A stretch of 10,739 nucleotides of DNA from Candidatus Omnitrophota bacterium (GTDB lineage: Bacteria; Omnitrophota; Gorgyraeia; 2-01-FULL-45-10). The stretch's first letter is position 1. The number at the start of each line of letters is the position of its first letter. Below, piece by piece: positions 4,990 to 10,739 of this stretch. Made by a program: the position numbers and the translations under genes. Where the stretch lies: positions 1-10,739 of the forward strand of contig JAUYPN010000065.1 in the NCBI GenBank assembly GCA_030695725.1, in the 5' to 3' direction. Below the pieces are notes generated by a model. It searched no databases. It was given only the letters and a program-made list of their open reading frames with translations, and was not told the DNA's origin.

Positions 4990-7758
4990 ATGATAAGAAA
5001 CTTCATAACGATAAAGGGAGCAAGAGAGCACAATCTTAAAAATATCGACCTCGAGATCCCCCGCGATAAACTCACAGTGATAACTGGCCTTTCCGGTTCC
5101 GGAAAATCTTCTTTAGCATTCGATACCATATATGCCGAGGGACAGCGCCGTTATGTCGAAAGCCTCTCCAGCTATGCCCGTCAATTCCTGGAACAGCTCC
5201 AAAAACCCGACGTTGAATATATAGAGGGCCTGTCGCCCGCCATAAGCATAGAGCAGAGGTCCGCGGGATCCAACCCGCGCTCCACGGTGGGCACTCAGAC
5301 CGAGATCTACGACTATTTGAGGCTCCTCTTCGCCTCCGTCGGAAGGCCGCATTGCCCGAAGTGTGAAAAACCCATAACGCGCCAGACATCGCAGGAGATA
5401 GTCACCAATGTACTTCACCTTCCGGAAGGGTCGAAGATCCTGATATTGGCCCCGCTCGTCACTGGCAGAAAAGGCGAACACAGGGAACTTTTCCGGAAAG
5501 CAAAAAAAGACGGATTTGTAAGGGTGAGGGTCGACGGCAATGTCGTGGAGATCGAAAGAGGGGTCCCGCTCGATAAGAATAAAGCCCACACCATCGAGAT
5601 CGTAGTCGACAGGCTGGTATTAGGTAAAGATATCCGCAAGCGCCTCACGGATTCCATAGAGACCGCGCTCGAAATAGGCTCCGGCCTCGTCATAGTCAGC
5701 GCAGGGAAAGACACCCTTTACAGCGAACGATATGCATGCATAGGTTGCGGGATCAGCCTGGGCGAGATAGCTCCCAGGATATTTTCATTCAATTCACCGT
5801 ACGGGGCGTGCCCCGTATGCGATGGGCTCGGAAACAAGATGGAGATAGATCCCGAGCTCGTAATATCGGATAAGTCCAAACCCGTCATAAGCGCCGTGGA
5901 CGCGTGGAGGCGCGGAGGGAAGGGGTTATATCTTTACTACAGAAGACGCCTGCGTTCGCTCGCGCATAATTGCGGATTTGACGCTGAGACGCCTTTCAGG
6001 GACCTCCCTAAAGAGATAAAAAAAATAGTTCTCTTCGGAGATACGGACGGATTATTTGAAGGGGTTGTGCCGAACTTAGAGAGACGGTTCCGCGAAACCG
6101 AGAGTGAATTCATAAAGACCGAGATCAATAAGTACATGTCCGTACAGCCCTGCCCGGGATGCGGCGGCATGAGGCTAAAAAAAGAGAGCCTTTCGGTCGC
6201 CATAGGCGGCAGGAGCATCGCCGAGGTTTCGAGCCTTTCGATAAAGGCCATGAAAGAATTTTTAGCCGGACTTAAACTTACCGTAACAGAGAATGCGATT
6301 GCCCGTCAGGTCCTGAAAGAGATCAACGCGCGCCTGCAATTCATGATAAACGTAGGCCTCGGCTATCTCACGCTCGACAGACGCAGCTACACCCTCTCCG
6401 GAGGGGAGGCCCAGCGCATAAGGCTGGCTACACAGATAGGCTCAGGCCTCGTCGGAGTCGTCTATATTCTGGACGAGCCCAGTATAGGGCTGCACCAGAA
6501 AGACAATTCGAAGCTCCTCGACACGCTGATAACTTTGAAGGACCTGGGCAATACGCTGATAGTGGTGGAGCACGACGAGGCCACCATAAGGAAGGCTGAC
6601 CACATCGTAGATCTGGGGCCGGGCGCCGGAGAGCACGGGGGTAAAGTCCTGGTGAGCGGGACGCTTAAAGATGTGCTCGATTCCAAAGAGTCGCTCACAG
6701 GAAAATATCTGAGGGGAGAACTCAAGATAAAGATTCCCAAAAAGAGAAAGCCCTATGCCAAACAGAGGAAACTTAAAATATTGGGTGCCCGGGAACATAA
6801 TCTAAAAAGTATAAATGTCGAAATACCTCTCGGGCTTTTTGTATGTGTTACGGGAGTGTCCGGTTCGGGCAAGAGCACCCTGGTGGACGAGATATTGTTC
6901 AAAACGCTGGCAAAGAAGCTTTACAGGTCCAAAGAGAAGCCGGGGTCCCACGACAGGATAGAGGGCGCGGAGTTCATCGATAAAGTGATAGTGATAGACC
7001 AGTCGCCTATAGGCAGGACCCCGCGCTCGAATCCCGCTACGTATACGGGAGCGTTCGCGCCTATCAGGGATATGTTCGCGAGACTCCCTGATGCGAAAGT
7101 CCGCGGCTATAAGCCGGGGAGGTTCAGTTTTAATGTCAAGGGCGGCCGGTGCGAGGCCTGTACGGGCGACGGCATAAAAAGAATAGAGATGCATTTTTTG
7201 CCTGACATATACGTGCAGTGCGAGGTCTGTAAGGGCAGGAGGTTCAATGAACAGACGCTCGACGTGAAATATAAGGGTAGATCGATAGCCGATGCGCTGG
7301 ACTTGTCCGTAGAGGACGCGCTAGTTCTGTTCGAGAATATACCGTCCGTCAGAAATAAGTTAAAGACGCTCAATGACGTGGGCCTGGGGTATATAAAATT
7401 GGGCCAATCCGCCACGACCCTTTCGGGCGGCGAGGCGCAGAGGATAAAACTGGCGACGGAGCTTTCTAAGACATCCACCGGCAGGACATTTTATATATTG
7501 GACGAACCCACCACGGGACTCCATTTTGCGGATATAGACAAACTGCTAGAGGTCCTTCATGCGCTCGTGGATCAGGGCAATACCGTGCTCGTCATAGAGC
7601 ATAATCTTGATGTGGTGAAGACCGCCGACTATATAATAGATCTCGGGCCCGACGGCGGGGATGACGGCGGCGAGGTCGTGGCCGAAGGCGCCCCGGAAGA
7701 GATCGTGAAAAATAAGAGATCATATACCGGGCAGTATTTAAAGCAGGTATTGGTATGA
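4990..7758 (+). CDS. uvrA: Excinuclease ABC subunit A (UvrA), DNA damage recognition ATPase
   Basis: UvrA dimers scan DNA for bulky lesions and load UvrB in nucleotide excision repair. The 922-residue protein has both ABC modules. The first has Walker A GLSGSGKS at 33-40, signature LSGGEAQRIRLA at 469-480 and Walker B YILDEPSIGLH at 492-502. The second has GVSGSGKST at 622-630, LSGGEAQRIKLA at 811-822 and ILDEPTTGLH at 836-845. Zinc ligands are present: C250, C253, C274 and C277 in the first module, and C721, C724, C744 and C747 in the second, the latter needed for damage sensing in characterised UvrA. Extra CxxC pairs occur at 122/125 and 388/391. The start gives the family N-terminus (ITIKGAREHNLKNIDLEIP). 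No Shine-Dalgarno sequence is evident, and the preceding palindrome ends 17 bases before the ATG. The stop overlaps the next ORF as ATGA. Confidence 0.97.
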   Translation: MIRNFITIKGAREHNLKNIDLEIPRDKLTVITGLSGSGKSSLAFDTIYAEGQRRYVESLSSYARQFLEQLQKPDVEYIEGLSPAISIEQRSAGSNPRSTVGTQTEIYDYLRLLFASVGRPHCPKCEKPITRQTSQEIVTNVLHLPEGSKILILAPLVTGRKGEHRELFRKAKKDGFVRVRVDGNVVEIERGVPLDKNKAHTIEIVVDRLVLGKDIRKRLTDSIETALEIGSGLVIVSAGKDTLYSERYACIGCGISLGEIAPRIFSFNSPYGACPVCDGLGNKMEIDPELVISDKSKPVISAVDAWRRGGKGLYLYYRRRLRSLAHNCGFDAETPFRDLPKEIKKIVLFGDTDGLFEGVVPNLERRFRETESEFIKTEINKYMSVQPCPGCGGMRLKKESLSVAIGGRSIAEVSSLSIKAMKEFLAGLKLTVTENAIARQVLKEINARLQFMINVGLGYLTLDRRSYTLSGGEAQRIRLATQIGSGLVGVVYILDEPSIGLHQKDNSKLLDTLITLKDLGNTLIVVEHDEATIRKADHIVDLGPGAGEHGGKVLVSGTLKDVLDSKESLTGKYLRGELKIKIPKKRKPYAKQRKLKILGAREHNLKSINVEIPLGLFVCVTGVSGSGKSTLVDEILFKTLAKKLYRSKEKPGSHDRIEGAEFIDKVIVIDQSPIGRTPRSNPATYTGAFAPIRDMFARLPDAKVRGYKPGRFSFNVKGGRCEACTGDGIKRIEMHFLPDIYVQCEVCKGRRFNEQTLDVKYKGRSIADALDLSVEDALVLFENIPSVRNKLKTLNDVGLGYIKLGQSATTLSGGEAQRIKLATELSKTSTGRTFYILDEPTTGLHFADIDKLLEVLHALVDQGNTVLVIEHNLDVVKTADYIIDLGPDGGDDGGEVVAEGAPEEIVKNKRSYTGQYLKQVLV

Positions 7759-9695
7759 GCTTTAAGCATATTCGTCATTGCGAGGAGCCGCGAAGCGGCG
7801 ACGAAGCAATCTCTTTAAAAGCGGGATTGCTTCGTCACTCACTTCGTTCGTTCCTCGCAATGACGAGAACCAGTCTTGTCTTAGCACTGTATGCTATATT
7901 GTTTTCTTCCGCCTGTTTGGCTCAAGAGAGTGAGAAGGCGGAATTCGTGTTCGCGAAAAAAGCTTTCAGCGACGGTTTTTACTCACTCGCCCAGGAGAAT
8001 CTGGAAGATTTTCTGCATAGCTGCCCCGCGACGGAGCATCTTTATGAGGCCCATCTTCTTCTCGGACGCTCTCTCTATTACCAGAACGACCTGAAAGGTT
8101 CATATTACGAATTCGACATAGTGCTGAGCGCGCCGAACGCGAACGGATTCGAAGACAGCGCCCTGTACTGGACGGGCGACATATATTTTAAGACGCAGGA
8201 TTACGAGAAGGCCCTGGGATCGTATCAGAAGATCATGGATGAACATCCGGCGTCAAAATATCACGGATATGCCTTATATTCAAAGGCATGGGCCTATTAC
8301 AAACTCGGGTTCCTGGAGGACGCGATCATCGCTTTCGGAGAAGTCGTATCAAAATACAATTTTGAAAAGATAGGAATGGAGTCGCTCTTCAGAATAGGCG
8401 AATGCGAATATCTTTTAGGCAGATACCAGGACGCCGACAGATCCCTCAAGAGCTTCATCGAGAAGTACCCTCTATCGGAGAAGACGGCCGAAAGCTATTA
8501 TCTCATGGGAGACGTCGGATTCAAGCGGGGCGAGTACAACGATTCGATAAATTATTTCAACAGGGCAATATCGATATCGCCGGGGGCCAAATGGTATGGG
8601 TTCGCTCTATACAGGACGGCAGAGGGCTATTTCATGACCGGCGATTATGATGAGAGCGCCAAAAGGTTCGCGGAATGCGCGAAGAGCGCGAGAAACGTTT
8701 TTTTGATAAGCAATTCGCTTCTCGGCATGGCCCGTAGTTACGGGAAGGCCGGCAGGACGGAGGACGCTCTAAGGGTGTGCGATGATATCGCGGTGAAATT
8801 TCCGAAGAGCGACGCCTCGATCGAGGCCTATTACGTAAAAGCGAAGATATTGAACGGCCGGAAGAGGTATAAGGAGGCTGAGAGCGTGTGTCTGGCGGGT
8901 ATAGATAAGTTCGCTTCGCCGGTCAAAACGGGAAAATTACATTACGAGCTGGGGTGGTCTTATATTAAAGAGGGTAGATTCAAAGAAGCATTAAGCCAGT
9001 TCGAAACTGCGATAGAGAATCTAAAGAACGAAAAGCTGATCTCGGGCGCGCTGTGTAAAGCGGGCGATATATATCTTGATATAGGGGATCTTGATAAGGC
9101 CATGGAGAGATATGATACGGTATTAAAGTCTTACGCAGAGAGTCCATGGGCCGATTACGCCCAATTCAGCGTCGGGAAGATATTCCTGGCAGAAAAGAAA
9201 TTCGACCGGGCCATCATTTCGTTCCAGAGCGCCATCACGCACTTCCCGGGATCTTCCTTAAAAGAAAAGATGACGTTTGGGCTTGCCCTGGCGCATTTCG
9301 GCAAAGAAGATTACTTGCGCGCAAGCCAGGAGTTCAGGAAGCTTTCGGATGAGGAAGCCAAATTTTACCTTGCCAATTCTCTGTATAATATGGGTAAGTA
9401 TGAGGACGCGCTGGAGCTCTTCAGGGAGATAGCGAAGAGCTCTTCCGACAAATCGATGGCGGAGAGCGCGCGATACCAGATGGGATGGTGTTATTACAGG
9501 ATGGATAAAGATATGGATGCCGTGGATAATTTCGATGCGTTCCTGAAAGATTATCCGGATTCCGGATTCATACGCGACGCGTTAGACCAATCCACCGCCA
9601 TACTGTCAAACGCCGCCCAAAATTTTGAAAAATGGAAGATGCCCGATGACGCGGCAAGGTTGTACAAAAGAGCGGAAGAACTAAAGAGGAGGTAG
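7755..9695 (+). CDS. Exported tetratricopeptide-repeat protein with an in-frame palindromic insertion
   Basis: The product is 646 residues. From about residue 62 to the end it is a chain of roughly 14 TPR-like helical hairpins. Recurrent signatures are ALYWTGDIYFKTQDYEKAL, AWAYYKLGFLEDAI, DVGFKRGEYNDSI and ELGWSYIKEGRFKEAL. Such arrays are protein-binding scaffolds; YbgF/CpoB and BamD-like proteins are envelope examples. A signal sequence is clear (LVLALYAILFSSACLA, about 41-56), probably cut after LA before QES; the Cys does not sit in a good lipobox. Residues 7-37 are encoded by a 93-nt palindromic repeat. Removing it joins MSFKHI to RTSLVLALYA in frame, giving an ordinary signal peptide, so 7755 is probably the ancestral start, coupled to uvrA by ATGA overlap. 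An alternative ATG at 7860 lies in the repeat and lacks a Shine-Dalgarno sequence. The exbB neighbour suggests a periplasmic partner role. The specific function is unknown. Confidence 0.85.
   Translation: MSFKHIRHCEEPRSGDEAISLKAGLLRHSLRSFLAMTRTSLVLALYAILFSSACLAQESEKAEFVFAKKAFSDGFYSLAQENLEDFLHSCPATEHLYEAHLLLGRSLYYQNDLKGSYYEFDIVLSAPNANGFEDSALYWTGDIYFKTQDYEKALGSYQKIMDEHPASKYHGYALYSKAWAYYKLGFLEDAIIAFGEVVSKYNFEKIGMESLFRIGECEYLLGRYQDADRSLKSFIEKYPLSEKTAESYYLMGDVGFKRGEYNDSINYFNRAISISPGAKWYGFALYRTAEGYFMTGDYDESAKRFAECAKSARNVFLISNSLLGMARSYGKAGRTEDALRVCDDIAVKFPKSDASIEAYYVKAKILNGRKRYKEAESVCLAGIDKFASPVKTGKLHYELGWSYIKEGRFKEALSQFETAIENLKNEKLISGALCKAGDIYLDIGDLDKAMERYDTVLKSYAESPWADYAQFSVGKIFLAEKKFDRAIISFQSAITHFPGSSLKEKMTFGLALAHFGKEDYLRASQEFRKLSDEEAKFYLANSLYNMGKYEDALELFREIAKSSSDKSMAESARYQMGWCYYRMDKDMDAVDNFDAFLKDYPDSGFIRDALDQSTAILSNAAQNFEKWKMPDDAARLYKRAEELKRR
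7773..7865. repeat. 93-nt palindromic repeat inserted in the TPR coding sequence
   Basis: The outer arms are perfect: GTCATTGCGAGGA (7774-7786) with TCCTCGCAATGAC (7852-7864). The inner arms are also perfect: GACGAAGCAATC (7800-7811) with GATTGCTTCGTC (7825-7836). Between them on the left is a small hairpin, GCCGC-GAA-GCGGC (7787-7799). The right middle segment is only partly complementary. The repeat is exactly 31 codons without a stop in the host frame and reads RHCEEPRSGDEAIS...LLRHSLRSFLAMT, the translation typical of this widespread type of repeat. The ends CGTCATTGCG and CGCAATGACG lie on codon boundaries (7773 and 7866). Confidence 0.88.
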
Positions 9696-9697
9696 TC

Positions 9698-10330
9698 ATG
9701 TGGGATTTGATACAAAAGGGCGGCCCGGTCATGTATCTGATAATGATACTTTCGGTCATATCGCTGGGCATAATAATGGAGAGGATCTATAACCTGAACA
9801 GGGCGAGGATCGATTCGCAGAAGTTCATGGACGATATCATAAACTCCCTTAAGCACAATAAGGTGATCGAGTCCATAGAGATGTGCAATAAGACGCCCGG
9901 GCCGATCGCCCATATCATTAAGGCCGGCATACTGAAGCACGACAGGTCGAAACCTGAAATAAAGGAAGCTATAGACGAGGCCGCCCAGCTCGAAATACCG
10001 CGCATGGAGAAGCATCTGCCTATACTGGCTACTATAGCGCATATCGCGCCTCTTCTCGGATTGCTCGGGACGGTAAGCGGCATGATAAAAGCGTTCCAGG
10101 TGATACAGAATAAGGCGGCCACGATGACGCCGGTGAATCCCGGAGACCTGGCAGGAGGTATATGGGAGTCGCTTCTTGCCACGCTCGCCGGATTGCTCGT
10201 AGCAATACCCACCTATGTTGCGTACAACTACCTTGTGAATCAGGTGGACAGCCTCGCTTATGATATGGAGAGGAGCGCTACGGACCTGGTCAATCTCTTA
10301 TCGTCAAGAAGGGACACTTATGAAGTTTAA
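9698..10330 (+). CDS. exbB: ExbB/TolQ/MotA-family proton channel protein
   Basis: This inner-membrane protein would form the pentameric channel that, with ExbD/TolR, converts proton-motive force into mechanical work on the cell envelope. It has 210 residues, close to the TolQ/ExbB norm. Three membrane segments are visible: about 10-28, 107-130 and 156-178, with the large cytoplasmic loop between the first two. Conserved family residues are present. The second segment holds APLLGLLGTVSGMI (117-130, T125). The third holds GGIWESLLATLAGLLVAIP (153-171), with E157, T162 and G165 matching the ExxxxTxxGL pattern. GAGGAGG at 9686-9692 gives a strong ribosome-binding site five bases before the ATG, placed at the end of the TPR gene. 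It overlaps exbD by 11 bases. ExbB, TolQ and more general energisers of this family cannot be told apart from sequence alone. Confidence 0.92.
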   Translation: MWDLIQKGGPVMYLIMILSVISLGIIMERIYNLNRARIDSQKFMDDIINSLKHNKVIESIEMCNKTPGPIAHIIKAGILKHDRSKPEIKEAIDEAAQLEIPRMEKHLPILATIAHIAPLLGLLGTVSGMIKAFQVIQNKAATMTPVNPGDLAGGIWESLLATLAGLLVAIPTYVAYNYLVNQVDSLAYDMERSATDLVNLLSSRRDTYEV

Positions 10331-10712
10331 GAGGCGGCTCGTGATAGAGAAGGGCCTGATCGATCTCACGCCGATGGTAAACGTATTCTTTCTTCTCTTC
10401 GTGTTCTTTCTTTTTACGTCGAGCTTTATATTCCAGCCCGGCATAAAGGTGAGCCTGCCGAAAGCTGTAACAAGCGAGATCATGCAGTTGGATAATGTCA
10501 CCATCACCGTAACCAAGGACGATGAAATATATCTGGAGGACAGGCTTGTCACTATCGAAGAGCTTACCGGGCGTTTGAAGGTGCTGGCAAAAGAGAATAT
10601 GGGCCTTTTGATAAAGGCCGATAACCGCGCTCCGCTGGGCCGCATAGTCCAGATATGGGATGCGTGCAGGACCGAAGGCGTTTCACAGATCAACATAGCG
10701 ACAAATCAATGA
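10320..10712 (+). CDS. exbD: ExbD/TolR-family protein with Asn in place of the membrane Asp
   Basis: A 130-residue, single-span inner-membrane protein with the ExbD/TolR layout: a short basic N-terminus (MKFKRRL), a Phe-rich membrane segment at about 18-37 and a periplasmic domain from about 41. The periplasmic domain carries VSLPKA at 44-49, the TITVTKDDEIYLE strand region and LLIKADNRAPLGRIVQI at 96-112. The family's proton-carrying Asp (D25 in E. coli ExbD, D23 in TolR) follows a TPxx motif. Here LTPMVNVFF puts Asn21 (codon AAC) at that position. The rest of the fold looks intact. The start at 10320 overlaps the end of exbB by 11 bases and has AAGAAGGGA just upstream. A longer in-frame start at 10260 would read back through exbB and lacks support. 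Partner: the ExbB-type protein encoded directly upstream. Confidence 0.9.
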   Translation: MKFKRRLVIEKGLIDLTPMVNVFFLLFVFFLFTSSFIFQPGIKVSLPKAVTSEIMQLDNVTITVTKDDEIYLEDRLVTIEELTGRLKVLAKENMGLLIKADNRAPLGRIVQIWDACRTEGVSQINIATNQ

Positions 10713-10713
10713 G

Positions 10714-10739
10714 ATGAAGACAGACCGCGTACTTTTATC
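10714..10739 (+). CDS. Start of a downstream gene, possibly a TonB/TolA-like transducer (partial)
   Basis: An ATG lies one base after the exbD stop and reads MKTDRVLL before the window ends. The spacing is operon-like. A short charged start followed by leucines fits a membrane-anchored protein, and the usual gene after exbB-exbD is a TonB-type energy transducer. Only eight codons are visible, so the identity is inferred from position alone. Confidence 0.4.

Noticed and set aside
5113..5589. 158-codon open frame on the minus strand within uvrA
   Set aside because: It lies opposite a fully conserved region of uvrA, has no family motifs and is a codon-composition shadow of the real gene.
7896..7926. 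Lipoprotein signal (lipobox) in the TPR protein
   Set aside because: The residues before the Cys are SSA, lacking the usual Leu/Val/Ile at -3. Cleavage after LA by signal peptidase I fits better.
9551..10042. 163-codon minus-strand open frame across the TPR-exbB junction
   Set aside because: It spans two well-supported + strand genes and the exbB ribosome-binding site, and its translation resembles no protein family.
10260..10322. Longer exbD start at 10260
   Set aside because: The extra 20 residues are exbB sequence read in another frame. The start at 10320 has purine-rich bases upstream and gives the normal ExbD N-terminus.

Overview
The window reads as a gene-dense bacterial chromosome segment with every gene on the + strand. 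It falls into three blocks separated by short palindromic repeats. Block A (235-4510) is a cofactor and amino-acid biosynthesis run: dapL (LL-diaminopimelate aminotransferase), folK (HPPK), panC (pantothenate synthetase), nadA (quinolinate synthase) and nadX (L-aspartate dehydrogenase). The first four genes abut or overlap by 4 nt, so they almost certainly form one operon. nadX follows after a 68-nt spacer filled by a palindromic repeat. Block B is a small, very basic protein with an internal duplication (4684-4929, not recognised), then the excision-repair ATPase gene uvrA (4990-7758). Block C (7755-10739) is an envelope module: a secreted TPR-repeat protein, an ExbB/TolQ-type proton-channel protein, an ExbD/TolR-type partner, and the first eight codons of another gene that is plausibly a TonB/TolA-like transducer.

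The organism is inferred to be an uncultured Gram-negative (diderm) bacterium. The ExbB/ExbD pair and the exported TPR protein imply an outer membrane, and DapL implies meso-diaminopimelate made by the aminotransferase shortcut. DapL, the NadX-NadA route, TPR-ExbBD clusters and dispersed palindromes together would suit a PVC-type lineage such as Candidatus Omnitrophota. That placement comes from memory of such genomes and was not tested here.

Block A works around aspartate. NadX oxidises aspartate to iminoaspartate, which NadA condenses with dihydroxyacetone phosphate to quinolinate for NAD. PanC uses beta-alanine, normally made from aspartate. DapL acts in the aspartate-derived lysine and peptidoglycan branch. 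FolK supplies folate synthesis. In block C, ExbB and ExbD would couple the proton-motive force to an envelope task, with the TPR protein as a probable periplasmic partner.

No CRISPR array, tRNA, rRNA, transposase or defence gene was found. The most notable points are: (1) a 93-nt (31-codon) palindromic repeat inserted in frame between the start codon and signal peptide of the TPR gene; (2) an ExbD whose normally essential membrane Asp is Asn; (3) the duplicated, lysine-rich 81-aa protein behind a near-perfect Shine-Dalgarno sequence; and (4) five different palindromic elements, one at or near each non-overlapping gene boundary in the first 8 kb.
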